Below are positions 41,138 through 52,082 of a stretch of DNA of 64,000 nucleotides, one piece after another. The notes below the pieces were generated by a model. It ran no database searches. It was not told where the DNA came from and saw nothing but the letters and a program-made list of their open reading frames with translations. The stretch's first letter is position 1. Each line of letters opens with the position of its first letter. Both the position numbers and the translations under genes were made by a program. The DNA is from Cylindrotheca closterium (lineage: Eukaryota; Bacillariophyta; Bacillariophyceae; Bacillariales; Bacillariaceae): the NCBI GenBank assembly GCA_933822405.4, contig CAKOGP040001335.1, positions 248,001 to 312,000 of the forward strand. The letters are read 5' to 3'.

Positions 41138-42595
41138 CTACGCTTCCATTACCTCTGCCACAGCGGTGGAGTCCTTGTCTTGTATCGATTCCTCTGCTTC
41201 AAGCGTTTCAGTTTCTTCTGCTTCGTAAGGTGCAACCGCGAGAACTGTTCGCAGGAGAAGTGGGCTAAAGATAGTCGATAGCAGAATTGCAAAAACAATG
41301 CTGGCGTATAGGTCTGGTGGAATCAAACCTTCTGAAACGCCAAACACAGCCACCACAAAGGCAAACTCTGCTTCACCGGCCATGCTGAAGCCAACAATGG
41401 CACAGTTCCGTACATGCTCTCCCGTCCACCGCTTCTTGTTTTCAATTTCAGTTTCAATTTCAGTTTCAGTTTCAGAACCCGATCGAAGGACGGGTGTCAG
41501 CAACGGGCCCACGGCAATCTTTCCCAATAGAGATACAAAGAGTAGGACGCCATTGACTACAACCTTGCTGTCGGAGAATAGTGACAAGGGAACCTGAAAG
41601 CCAATCGTCGCAGCGAAGAACAATCGCATCAACCAATCAATCAACAGTTGACACTCTGCCTGGAACACTCCAGCAAGCCCCTCCATTTGACAGAAGGATA
41701 GGCCTGCTAGGAAGGCTCCCAAGAGATAGGATGCTTGAGAGTGATGAGTAGCTGGCACAAGGCATACAAGTAGGGCAAAGAGGAGCAGCAAACACAGTCG
41801 AATCGTCTGCGACTTGTTGCTGTCTGGACCATCCTTGGTTTCACTGTCAAGGCCCATTATTCCAAGTAGTGGCTTAGGCAACGTTGCCAATGCCCATTTG
41901 CAAACTCTGTCCACCACTTTTGGCATGACAAACAGAGCAATTCCCCCACCTGCAAAGAGCCATGCAAAGGCACTGACAATAGGAATCACAATGTCTGCCA
42001 CTAGGACTTCCCCACTCTCACTCGTCAGAGCACGCAGTTGACTGAGCACTAAAAGGGCTAGAATGTCATCGACAATGGCGGCTGCCACAATGAGTTGACC
42101 CAGAGGACTTTCCAGTACGCTGCATTGGCTCAACACATTGATCGCAATTCCAGCGCTGGTTGGTCCAAAACAACATCCCATAGCAATCACAGTGGATCCC
42201 GTTTGATTCAAAACGGCCCATGACAAGAGCATCCCAATCGATATTGGAAGTATGGATCCCACCACCGCAATGATAAAGCCACGAACACCAATCTTCTTGA
42301 GAACTTCTAAATCCATTTCCAAACCAGCTTGTGCAATCAAAAGGATCAATCCAATGTTTCCCAGCGTCACCCACGAAGCTGGATTCATTGGAATCCAATC
42401 CCATCCCTCGGGTCCCAAAGCAACCCCCGTGGCGATGTATCCCACCAAGGAAGGAACAATCTTGAGTCCACGTTGACAAATGACATCTCCCATGAGGTAG
42501 AGGATGCCAAGGAATAAGAAGGAGTTGAAAATTTCATCGTAGGACGCTGGCACTCCAGTGAATACATCATCTATATCAGCATTGGTGGCTGACAT
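41138..42595 (-). CDS. CPA2-type monovalent cation:proton antiporter
   Basis: 485 residues, one exon. About 12 membrane helices; typical features are LVGYIATGVALGPEGWDWIP, LGNIGLILLIAQAGLEMDLE, a helix with VIAMGCCFGPTSAGIAINVL and the ion-binding segment VAAAIVDDILALLVLSQLRA (the conserved Asp pair of KefB/CHX-like carriers). LLGAFLAGLSFCQ and FSMAGEAEFAFVVAVFGVSE follow. It likely exchanges K+ or Na+ for H+; no TrkA-N/RCK regulatory domain follows, and the C-terminus is short and acidic (EEAEETETLEAEE-type). No plastid presequence is clear, so the membrane is unknown. A short poly-Glu/Thr linker at the cytosolic loop is coded by a TTTCAG microsatellite (41439-41478). Confidence 0.88.
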   Translation of the reverse strand: MSATNADIDDVFTGVPASYDEIFNSFLFLGILYLMGDVICQRGLKIVPSLVGYIATGVALGPEGWDWIPMNPASWVTLGNIGLILLIAQAGLEMDLEVLKKIGVRGFIIAVVGSILPISIGMLLSWAVLNQTGSTVIAMGCCFGPTSAGIAINVLSQCSVLESPLGQLIVAAAIVDDILALLVLSQLRALTSESGEVLVADIVIPIVSAFAWLFAGGGIALFVMPKVVDRVCKWALATLPKPLLGIMGLDSETKDGPDSNKSQTIRLCLLLLFALLVCLVPATHHSQASYLLGAFLAGLSFCQMEGLAGVFQAECQLLIDWLMRLFFAATIGFQVPLSLFSDSKVVVNGVLLFVSLLGKIAVGPLLTPVLRSGSETETEIETEIENKKRWTGEHVRNCAIVGFSMAGEAEFAFVVAVFGVSEGLIPPDLYASIVFAILLSTIFSPLLLRTVLAVAPYEAEETETLEAEESIQDKDSTAVAEVMEA

Positions 42596-43104
42596 TGTCT
42601 ATCGTACTTTGGAGAAAGATAATATGCAACAGCTCTAGAGCGACAACATCGTTGTTGATGATTTTTTTCGTGAATTTCTCATTTTCTCATTTTTTATCGT
42701 CACACTTCGGGGGATAATGTTATTATTTGGGACCGAAACAGACCAACAGGCAGGCCACTTCTCTAAATACTTGCTAGCAGTAGGTCATTTGAATATTGAA
42801 CCATGGTAATAATATCTTGAATGAAGGTGACATACGTCTTGTCGAAGCGCTTCAATTGATGACATGTTTCCATAGTGAGAATGGATTCCAGGAAACAACG
42901 ACTGACTGACTCACTCATGCTTTGGGGCCGGGGGATATTTTGTTTCTCCATTTTATTTGACTAGTTCGAAACACGTCAGAAGAAATGAAAAGCTCCGTCC
43001 AGGTTCGTACCATGTACGTACGGTACGTACGTAGATCCGCAGTGGGCGAAAAAACTGTGAGCAAGCACAACGGAACTACTGTTGCAACAACAAGAAAGGT
43101 AAAA
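42596..43104. other. divergent promoter interval
   Basis: Upstream of the antiporter and of the complex III hinge gene. It contains a strongly alternating TACGTAC element (near 43010-43033, almost palindromic) about 80 bp before the hinge gene start. No gene seen. Confidence 0.45.
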
Positions 43105-43588
43105 ATGGTGAGTGAAAACAAAGGATCGTGTAAATTGAATGCCGATGAAAGTAGACGGATCTACGTTGGATGCTTGTCATTGCTGCGGTGAAAAAAGCTG
43201 CATTTGAACGATTGAGAAACAAAAAAGTACAATAATTTCATCGGCATGTTATGTCTGGCCGTCTGCGTTGGTCATGTGGATGATGTGATGTGATGTGATG
43301 AAGCTCTTAGACTGTGTATCGATTCAAACCTTGTTCTAACAACGGACCTACTTGCTGATAATTCCTTCTAATTGGTGATAACAGGAAGACGACGAACCAG
43401 TTGACCCTATGCCCGCCATCCGCTCGGGTTGCATCAAGACTTGCCCAAAACCGTTGGCAAACTACGAAGCTTGCAAGGAGAGAATCAAGGGAAAGCCTGG
43501 AGCAGATTGCGAGATCTGGTACTACGAGCTTCACCACTGTGTTGACAAATGTGTGGCCCCCAAGATCTTTGCTGCCACCAAGGAGTAA
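43105..43588 (+). CDS. UQCRH: ubiquinol-cytochrome c reductase hinge protein (complex III subunit 6)
   Basis: 68 residues. The exon 43385-43588 encodes EDDEPVDPMPAIRSGCIKTC, then PLANYEACKERIKGKPGADC and YELHHCVDKCVAPKIFAAT. This is the acidic N-terminus, spaced cysteines and final CVAxKIF typical of QCR6/UQCRH, which aids cytochrome c docking on complex III in the mitochondrial intermembrane space. An in-frame stop at 43379-43381 excludes unspliced translation. The simplest start is an ATG at 43105-43107 followed immediately by the donor GTGAGT; the 277-bp intron ends in ACAG at 43384, so exon 1 codes only the initiator Met. Internal Met (DPMPAI) is a less likely alternative because it would lose the acidic segment. 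A GATGTGATGTGATG repeat occurs in the intron (43277-43300). Confidence 0.85.
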
Positions 43589-45098
43589 ACCTGCACGGTT
43601 TTAAGATATTATAGATCATGGGCTACACAACACATAAGATTTCTGCGTCTTTTGGACAATGTATCCATTGCAATTGTTGATTTCTGGTTCGTTTCTATTA
43701 CTCCCTGTTCTTGATTCTTGTTGTGCGTTGGTCAACGAAATGCCGTCGGAACCTGTTTTTTGAAATCTGGCATTACTGTGTCCTTTCCGATGCTAGTTTG
43801 GTCGATTGAAAACTGCGCTTCCAACGTATCGTTGCGCTTGCTATTCACCATCATCACGAAATGCTGGTACTAGAGGGGAAGATCGACAAAATCAGATTCA
43901 TTCCGCTTTGGTTGTACCATCTCTGGAGACCGCCAAACATGGCCTCCATTACCTCTGGTACGATCGATCTCACGATTTTGGATCTTCGTTCATCATGTTC
44001 TTCATGCCTATCTTCCACAATAATAATTCCCACAGCGACCTCGTTTTGACCCTTTTGCAGAAACTTGCAGCATATCCAAAATACCTAAAGAGGACGCACG
44101 AGCTCCGGACTTCTTTCCGTGCGTTGGAGTCTCCACAGTGCTCTCTTCCTGATCCTGGCATTTCAATCAATTTTTACCTCCAGCAAAGATCGAATGCGAC
44201 GTCGCAATACCGCAAACTTTGCCCTAACTACATCTTTCGTCAATACCAAATGGATCAAAGGAATAGCCATGGATGCTGGATATGTGCATGACCATGCAGT
44301 CCATCATTATCTATCCTTGGCTGTCCTGGAGTATGTCAATTTTCAAGAAAACATGTCAAGATGCTTTCCTTTTGCCCCACTGAAGTTGTTGCGAACCAGT
44401 ACTATAGTATTGAGCGTCACCAAAGGCTTCGTCCCATTTAATTTCGCTTCCGAGAGAACCGATACCTGCAATCAATTCTTCTTGGGTACTCTATACACAT
44501 AGTCGTTGCATGCTCGATACATCGCAAGATTTCCATGTCTGTCTCAAAAGACGGGCGATTATCTTGCAACCATCCCGTCATCCAAGGCATCTTCTTCGTA
44601 CGTCACCATTTTCGCCGAAGACCAAAGGACGAATCGAAACATCAATCGACGAATCGAAACGTGAGCTGTGCATTAAGGAACCCCTTCCCTAGTTGTTCAG
44701 CATAGGTAAACCATGTGCTTGCCAGCAGTCAATCTTTTGCATTCTATTTGGATGAGAACTCTGGTCGCTGCTGACGACATTGCCTTCTTGAACGTCTTCG
44801 TTTTTTACTCGGATTATTTTTCCAGTGTTTGCAAAAGCAGAGAACGGTACAACAATGGTAATAGAAACTACAGCCTGGCTTGCACTCCCATCCTTGCTTG
44901 ACAATAACGGCACAGCGCTAACGATGATGGAAACTTTCTATATTGATGGTTGGATTTTTTGTTGCATGGAAAGAACGCAGGTACTATGAAAGCTTTCTGC
45001 ATGTTGGTTGGAAACCGGGCGGCATTTTGATGCCACCCAAAAGAAAAAGGTGGAGGAAACGATGGAAAAAGCTAGAATCTAAACTACAACATCTCATG
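43589..45098. other. gene-poor stretch
   Basis: Several open frames of 60-160 codons occur on both strands (for example 43806-44291 plus, 44119-44502 plus, 44689-44913 minus), but none shows a recognisable domain, clear codon bias or good start context. They may be chance frames or decayed coding DNA. No repeat or transposon signature is seen. Confidence 0.5.
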
Positions 45099-45603
45099 CT
45101 ATTTTAAAATGTGATGCAACGAGGAAGCAATCTTCTTCCTCATCCCGATGCTGCATGCACTGCACCGAAGATCTAGGCTAATACTAAGAAGGAGGAGCAC
45201 GGCCACCACCACCACCACGACCATTCCGTTGTAATATTCTTGCATCTTTACTGCGGTGTGGAAGTGACCTTGCTGACGAAGTTCAGAGATCTTCCGTCTC
45301 CACAGTTTTCGCCAGATGATAGTCACCAGGTAGAGGTATACGTAACATACCAGCAAGCATTCCCGTTATAGTGCTATATTCACTTTTCACATGCTGATCT
45401 TTGCCGTGGTTTGCAAGCGAACTTGTTGACAAAGTTCCGAGAGCAACCATCTCAATCCATTTATAATCACCAGTCACCAGGTATTTTATACAGATTCCGG
45501 AACTGTTATTATCTGGTATCAGTATTGGTAAATAGCCTTTAGCCTTTAGTACCATTGTTGGTTTCCTCTCGCCTTCCAAAGTGTTCGCCATGGGAAGTGA
45601 CAT
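45099..45603 (-). CDS. possible small tail-anchored membrane protein
   Basis: A spliced model gives 140 residues: exon 45603-45351 (MSLPMANTLEGERKPTMVLK, then AKGYLPILIPDNNSSGICIK), an 82-bp intron (GTATGT...CAAG, 45350-45269) and exon 45268-45099 (GHFHTAVKMQEYYN, a Val/Leu-rich membrane helix VVVVVVAVLLLLSISL, and a basic end). Frame closes across the junction and the two parts make a sensible soluble-plus-anchor layout, but no family is recognised, and part of the helix comes from an ACCACC-type repeat. It could be chance. Confidence 0.3.
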
Positions 45604-46067
45604 CCACTCTGTAGTGATCGTGTTTGTGTCGCAGGAAAGACGTCGTCTGTACTTCGCTCCTCAGTTGTGCTCCTTATCAAAACAAATATTAAAAACTAAA
45701 AAAGTCTAAAATCCTGATGACTACAGAGTGAGATTCATCAACGAATCAATCGCTTTGAAGGTTCGCGACCAAAGCCGTCCGAATCTACTCGGATTCCTTC
45801 TTAAGACAGGAGGGTCAAAATTGATGTCCGACCGGATGCCAAATAAATCGAATTCGATCATAATGGAATGCAATTGCACATGTGACAACCTGACACGTGT
45901 GGAGAACGTGAACCGCGGTACTTCGTTGCAGTGGAGCTGATGTCATCCAAATAGAAGCGAACACCACATCAAATCAAGACTACGAGCAGGACCGGTACTG
46001 CAGAAGCCTCTCACCCTACTGAAAGTGCAATCTGTGCCGAAAGAGCCTCCTTCGGGAACTAATTACA
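45604..46067. other. divergent intergenic interval
   Basis: Upstream of the aminotransferase gene. No convincing gene or element. Confidence 0.45.
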
Positions 46068-47856
46068 ATGGAAGGAGGAAACCGACCGAAAAACGTCAAC
46101 AAAGAAACATCCAATACCGAAACCGAAACCACCATGATGATGCCGTCCTCGTCAAATCTACCTTTCACTCCCAAAGGTGAAAGCTATGGTGCTGACATTA
46201 ACGTTCAATTTCACAATGCCGCCACTTCAACAGTCTCTGGAAAATCTGCTCCTCCAAGGAAGCCATTGCATCAAGAAGTGAAGCCTGAAAGCTGGGTCGT
46301 GCCAACATCAACCAAAGCAATCCGCGCCGTCAATCCAGTTACCTTTGCCTTCAGTAGACTTGCTGATAAGGTGAAGCTAGGTTCCCAAAGAACTGATGGG
46401 AAAAACCCAATCTCGCTGGCCGTGAGTAATCGTGGATTTTTGTTATCACCGAATGAAAGAACGATTACTTACTCACTTTATATCATATCAATCTTCTTTT
46501 GATCTTTATAGAACGGTGACCCCAGATCAGCTTCAGACTTTGGACCATGCACAGAAGCAATGAAGGTAAGCTTGTGACTTTTGGTGAAACTTTCGCCTGT
46601 CCATTGAAAGGTGTTTCTCAACGGCCAAATTGTCTCATGTAGGCTTCGGTTCATTCCATGATAAGAGATGCACAACAAAGTCTAGGTTATGCAAATGCGT
46701 GCGGGGTTTCATCAGTTCGGAAAGCTATTGCAGAACACCACTCCTATCCAGAGCACCGTATTGAAGCGAGAAATGTCATTGTTACCAATGGATGCTCTGG
46801 TGCTTTAGAGCTTGCGTTCAACGCACTACTAGATCCTGGATGCGGCGTATTGATACCGCAACCATCGATTCCAATGTATGAGATGATGGCTGAGAGTGTT
46901 GGAGCTACTGTGGTCAAATATAAACTTCAAATGGACTGCAACTGGGAATGTGACTTGGAATTTCTCCATACTGCTATGCAGCATTGTGGCAATAAGATTC
47001 GTGCCATTGTGGTGAACAATCCATCGAGTGCAACGGGTGCAGTGTTTTCTCAGCTTCATATTGTGCAGCTGCTCGAGTTTGCACGTATCTACCGACTACC
47101 AATCATTGCCGATGAAGTGTTTGGAGACATGACCTATGCCCCTTCTCAGTTCTTCCCCATTGCCCAAGTTGCAGCGCAACTGGGACGGCAGGTTCCAGTC
47201 ATTACAGCTAATGGATTGTCCAAACAGTTAATGATTCCAGGGTGGCGTGCCGGCTGGGTCACGTTCCATGACAAGTAAGTGCACAATTGGATGGGATGTT
47301 TGGAAGCAAATGCTGCTGTTCTTTTTTTGTTTCCAATTGCTAACGATTTTTTCAATTCCCCAGTGTTCATGGGTCGCTCAGAGAGTTACAAGCTGGTGCA
47401 GTTCGTCTTGCCGAACTTGGACCTGGAGTTTCTACTTTGACACAATGTGCCATTCCACAACTTCTCTCCAAATCCAATGAAGGTCTGAACGGCTGGAAAA
47501 GTCGGCTACAGACAAGCCTGGAAAGACAAATTGTCTTCCTCATGACAAAGCTATCCATGTGTGATGGTTTAGTTCCTATGGCACCCCAAGGAACGTATTA
47601 CACAATGGTCAAAATCAAGTACAGTGTGCTAGGAATGGATGATTGGGAATTCGCATCTCGCCTGCTGGATGAAGAGAATCTGATTGTGCTACCGGGGAGC
47701 GCCCTTGGTGCGCCGAACAATGCCTTTCGGATTTCCTTTCACCTTCCCCAACGGTCCTTGTACGAAGCTACCACTCGATTGTATAATTTCTGCCAACGGC
47801 ATGCCTCTGAGCGTAGAGAGGCAATGGACACACTTGTAGAGTTCGCTATGATATAG
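46068..47856 (+). CDS. class I PLP aminotransferase, tyrosine-aminotransferase-like
   Basis: 510 residues from four exons: 46068-46421, 46512-46565, 46643-47274 and 47364-47856; introns of 90, 77 and 89 bp, all GT-AG and frame-keeping. A variable N-terminus (about 85 residues) leads to the PLP fold: ISLA-NGDPRSASDFGPCTEA across intron 1, LGYANACGVSSVRKAIAEHH, VIVTNGCSGALELAFNALLD, PGCGVLIPQPSIPMYEMMAE, VNNPSSATGAVFSQLH and LPIIADEVFGDMTY. The catalytic lysine lies in NGLSKQLMIPGWRAGW (Lys near 330), and the substrate-binding Arg in NNAFRISFHL. This resembles the tyrosine/aromatic aminotransferase subfamily; substrate choice is inferred, and a nicotianamine or alliinase-like role is not excluded. 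No organelle presequence is evident. Confidence 0.87.
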
Positions 47857-47918
47857 AATAATCAGCCTGATATAGAGTAGTCAGACTGGTATAGAGTAAA
47901 CAGACTGATATAGAGCAA
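47850..47918. repeat. 19-bp tandem repeat at the aminotransferase 3' end
   Basis: About 3.5 copies of a unit like TATAGAGTAGTCAGACTGG, with TATAGA beginning at 47852, 47871, 47890 and 47909. The first copy contains the stop codon, so the array forms the start of the 3' UTR. Confidence 0.8.
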
Positions 47919-48017
47919 AAGCTATTATTGTATTTTATGTTGTATAATATCAATATCTTCCGTATTCAGAGAGCCATTTAATGCATGCCCCCCTCACAGT
48001 CAGTTCACTACTAGAGT

Positions 48018-48872
48018 CTACATTGACGAGCGACGGATTCTTCGCCGGGTCTCTCTCGTATATTCTTCAATGTCAGCCTCATCAGCATTTGCTCGCGCAA
48101 GGGCATTGGCCTGACTTTTCATAGACGCAACCCTGTATAAACACGAGACAACTTCATCATTGTATTCACCCTCCTCTCGTTGAAATCCTTGTTCCAAAAA
48201 TACTGATCTGTATGCCATCTGTTGGTTTTCCGCTACGTTTTCGTAATCATACAATTTCTCCAAACCTCTGGTTTCAATATTCTTCTTCTTCGCCATCGCT
48301 TCTCCTCCCATCATGACAAACTGACTTGTCATCTCCGCCTTTTGTTGCATGACATCATACTCTTCGTCCTGAAACCACATTTCCTTTTTGTCAGGATTCA
48401 TGTCGGTCACTGGCTCAATATCAAAAATATTGTCTTGGTCGAAAGAAATCGATCTGCGTCTTCTGGTAGGCCGACTTTTGCCTGGAAGCATAACGTCGAT
48501 TTCACCCTTATATCCAATCGATGACCGTCGTGGTTTTCCTTCTTGTTTCAGGGAGCTCCTTCTTGGTGTCCTTCCTGTTCTTCCCCTTTCTTGCCGTTCT
48601 CTGTGAGAGTCTCCCATCGCCATTTGGAAACTATGAAAGAGACCCTTCTTTTGCTTTGGCTTTTTGGTTTTCTTTGGTTTGGCATCATCTAGACTCAAAT
48701 CGAAACCGGCACTAACTTGTTTCGTGGCTGCTACATCTGGAGAGGCAGCTTCATATCCCAAATCATTCATGTTATTCGACGCCACATCCGGGGCGGCATC
48801 TTCGTATCCCAATTCCTTCATATTCGTTGCTGCGACATCTGGAGCCGCATCTTCATATCCGTAATCTGCCAT
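48018..48872 (-). CDS. diatom-type GYEDAAPD-repeat protein of unknown function
   Basis: 284 residues, one exon. The N-terminus has three short repeats (GYEDAAPDVAATNMKEL, GYEDAAPDVASNNMNDL, GYEAASPDVAATK), then a Lys-rich patch (KPKKTKKPKQKKG), Arg/Ser-rich candidate phosphorylation sites (TPRRSSLKQ, KPRRSSIG, TRRRRSISFD), and a more conserved-looking core, FDIEPVTDMNPDKKEMWFQD then EEYDVMQQKAEMTSQFVM. A helical C-terminus ends RRRIRRSSM. RRSS motifs would suit basophilic kinases such as PKA. No enzymatic domain; I know similar N-terminal repeats only from uncharacterised diatom proteins. Probably soluble, perhaps a kinase-regulated adaptor. Confidence 0.7.
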   Translation of the reverse strand: MADYGYEDAAPDVAATNMKELGYEDAAPDVASNNMNDLGYEAASPDVAATKQVSAGFDLSLDDAKPKKTKKPKQKKGLFHSFQMAMGDSHRERQERGRTGRTPRRSSLKQEGKPRRSSIGYKGEIDVMLPGKSRPTRRRRSISFDQDNIFDIEPVTDMNPDKKEMWFQDEEYDVMQQKAEMTSQFVMMGGEAMAKKKNIETRGLEKLYDYENVAENQQMAYRSVFLEQGFQREEGEYNDEVVSCLYRVASMKSQANALARANADEADIEEYTRETRRRIRRSSM

Positions 48873-49424
48873 TCTTGCTTCTCTATTGTTCTAGGTGAAT
48901 GATGTAGGTGAGAGTGTTGTGGTTGTTTACTCGTGTGTGCACTGCCTGGGGATCAAAAGCCTTGAGTAGATTTTGTAATTGTGATGGCGGTGCTGGCCGT
49001 GTTTTGATTGAAGATTGCTGATATTGGGCATGTATATGACTGTGACTTTGGCAATAAGTAGACCATAAATTGGCAATAAGTACAGCGAAATTTTGCAATT
49101 ATTAGTAAATTAGGACCTTTCCGATTTCTAAAGTGCATAAAATGTCAATGGTCTTGTTGAGAAAAATTGGTACTCTAAGAAGATCCAACAACTCGAAGTG
49201 CTTTACCGGTACCAGGTACGGTACAGTTCCCGCGGTATTGTAACAGCATTGGTCGGTCGGAAAATAGGTAAACGAATTCAGCTCCAGACTTTTAACCGGC
49301 AATAGCGCTTGTTAAACCCAATGCATCGTACACGTGTACCCACACTACAGTAGTCTGTTCTTTTTTCTTCTTTCGTACTATTACTGTATGATATTAGTTT
49401 TACATTTCGTTTGTTTCATTTTAC
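48873..49424. other. intergenic interval
   Basis: Upstream of the GYEDAAPD gene and downstream of the HECT gene. TACCGGTA with overlapping GGTACC at 49204-49219. No gene seen. Confidence 0.5.
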
Positions 49425-52082
49425 TTACTCCATATCAAAACCTACTGATGACATCGTAATGGCTGCCTTCAGCTTTTCGTACAATTCCTTCTTCGTGGAA
49501 TAATTGGGCAAGTCAATGCGATTGAAGCAGGTATGTGATCTTGGAAAGGCATACTGTGTCCGGTTGACTCCATGAATGGCAAACTTTTTAATGTTGCCAT
49601 CATTCCCTTGCAGGACGGAAAATCCTCTGGTTGGGACACCCGAGGTACCCGTGACAAATTGGAGTAAACGTGCCTTCATTTCCTGGTCAAAGTCTTCCCG
49701 GACCACTTCCCAGAACCACTGGACACACTTATGTTGTTGCTTGCCCTTGCTTGCGTTTTCATATAGGCCTGAATAGATCGTATTAAATTCCCAGTCGTCC
49801 ATTTCAATGGTGGGTAGACCACATAGAGTGAGTTCCAATTCATTGGGATCAAATACCGTCAGAGCAGGTTCCGGTATGATATCAAAGAACCCAAGCAAGA
49901 GTTCTCGAAGCTGTGGCTTGACTCTGTCCAGCATTCGATACCGCAAGTTGGACTCTAGGTATTGCGGAAGATTCTCAGCAGTAACCTCCTTCATGTTACC
50001 ACCTGGAATGAGTTCCACATCTCTTCGGACTCCCATGGTTTCTTCGGTAATGGTAAAGTCCAGGCACATCATGCTGAGATCTTCCATGGTGGTAAATTTC
50101 TTGAGGGACGTATAGTACTCTTCGTCTTGTGCTTCAAGATCTTCAAAGGTAATGGGCCAACCAAGCAAATGCTTGTAAAAGTGTCGGACCATGTGTCCCT
50201 TGATGAGTTGTCGATCAAAGAGCGCTCTTCCCATTACCCGTCCCAAGAATCGAAAGTATATCAGGTGATCATCGGGACAGGATATATCTAAGGTCGAGAC
50301 GAGGAGGTGGACAAATGAATAGAATGAAAAAGAAGAATGAGTTAGCCAAACGTAATCATCGTCAATACCTTGGCATATTCTTGCAAGCATGCACGCATGC
50401 ATTCCTTCTTCCTTTCATTTCCTTTCATTTCGTTCATTCCATTCACAACAGTGACACTTACCACTGGCTGGATTGATCGTCATACACATTTGATTATTGA
50501 CCGAGGACAACCAAAGACCAAAATCAGGATCAAAGAGTTGCTCCGACACGAGCTGGAACCATTCTCTCGTGACTCCTCCAGCATCAATGGCTGGTTCACC
50601 AAGAAATTCCACTCGCCAATGTTTGCGCATATCATCTCGGCCCAATGACATGACGGCATCCACGGAATCTTGCAAGAGGGAATGTCGTCTCACCACTAGT
50701 TTGACATGTCCGTTCTCCCAATTGGTCATGGATTGTTTGCAAATATTTTGGAACCATGCAATCTTTTCTTCCAATCCCTTTCCTTGAATGTTGGCAATAT
50801 CCGCATACGACAATAGTGTCTTATTGGCATGCATTAACCGTGAATCGACCACAGCTTCATTGGCCGGTACAAAGTCCACCTTGGCCGTTCGCATGCGAGC
50901 ATCGTTTCCTTCTAAATAGGACAACTTGCGAACATAGGCCGCCTTTGAAAAGTCAAACTTTTCCATATCATCCAAGATGCCTTCCTGTTCTTCCTTTTTG
51001 GATTGTACGCGGACCCATTGAAATTTCAAATCCTTTACACGAATCGTTCGGCACCAACCCCCCGATTCATTTTCATACGAGAGTTGGATGTTTCCAATGA
51101 CTTGTTGGACCGGCAATTGAAATCGAATCTTTTGTCCAGGCGCCACATTGGTGGGACAAGTGACAAGAACCCGCTGTCCATTGGCCATAAGAGTAAAGGG
51201 TTGATTCGGTCGGACACCCGCGGGAACCGTCACCTCAAAGACTTGAGTCTTGGGTGCCGCCATGGGTTCTTCTCGTTGGGTGGGAGGAACAATTCGAACC
51301 TTCATGTTGGGTCCAGCATTGGCAGGACAGGTGACCATGAATCGTTGACCTTCCACATTGACGGTAAACTGCATGCCAGGAAAGATATTGGCAGGAATGG
51401 TAACCAAAAAGGTTTGTGCCACACCTCCCGATTCGGTAGCCGCTTGATTGACCCTTAGAACTTCAGGAGTCATCTTGACGGCTCCACCTCCTGCGACATC
51501 CTCCTCCGCACAGGTCAATGGAGCTACTTTGAGCAATTGATTGTGTGTGACTGGTTCGGGTGGCAAGGTAATCTGCAGGGAGTGTCCAGGCCGTGAATTG
51601 GGAGGACATCTGACTCGTACTCTTCGAGCACCCGCGTGAACCGTAAATTCCGATCCTGGACGTACTCCTGGTGGAACTGTCACTCGATATACTTGAGCAG
51701 GCCCACTGCTCGTTCTCGTGACGGAATAGGCTCCCGGCCTGGTGACTTCACTGGCCTGCATGGATAGCATCATTTGGGCATCGCTATTGGGAGATGTGGA
51801 AGAAGCTGGTATGTTGTTCCCTTGGATCACTGGATTGTTTTGAGCGGCCGCAGGATTGGGAGCTTGCATCCCCCCAAGTTGATTTGCCTCACTGGGCGAC
51901 ATGAAGGTTGGAGTTTGCTGTGACGACTGCTGTTGTTGCTGTAATCGTTGTCCCGGATATTGATGCCGTGATGCACTCCGGCGATCAGTTTGACGGACCG
52001 TGTTACTGCCAGCTTGCGGCGTCGTGATGTGAGAAGCCGCATTGCTGCTGCGGGAGCCACCCATAATCCGAAAGATTGGCAT
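49425..52082 (-). CDS. HECT-type E3 ubiquitin ligase
   Basis: 827 residues from two exons, 52082-50462 and 50287-49425; the 174-bp intron (GTAAGT...CTTAG) splits one codon of the HECT N-lobe. The start at 52082 (MPIFRIMGGSRSS) has A-rich context; 52133 is an alternative. The N-terminus is Gln/Ser-rich. Three beta-type repeats follow at about 130-345, each like VTVPPGVRPGSEFTVHAGAR or VTIPANIFPGMQFTVNVEGQ with a CPxxxxPG second half; such repeats are common in protist proteins and may bind ligand or lipid. The HECT domain has VEFLGEPAIDAGGVTREWFQ, FRFLGRVMGRALFDRQLIKG, PGGNMKEVTAENLPQYLE and the catalytic Cys in SHTCFNRIDLP (Cys near 794), with a normal C-terminal end. It forms a ubiquitin thioester and passes ubiquitin to unknown targets. 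Neither WW nor C2 domain is present. Confidence 0.9.

Noticed and set aside
43806..44502. Overlapping open frames in the gene-poor stretch
   Set aside because: No recognisable domain, no codon bias and no splice-consistent extension; left as undetermined sequence.
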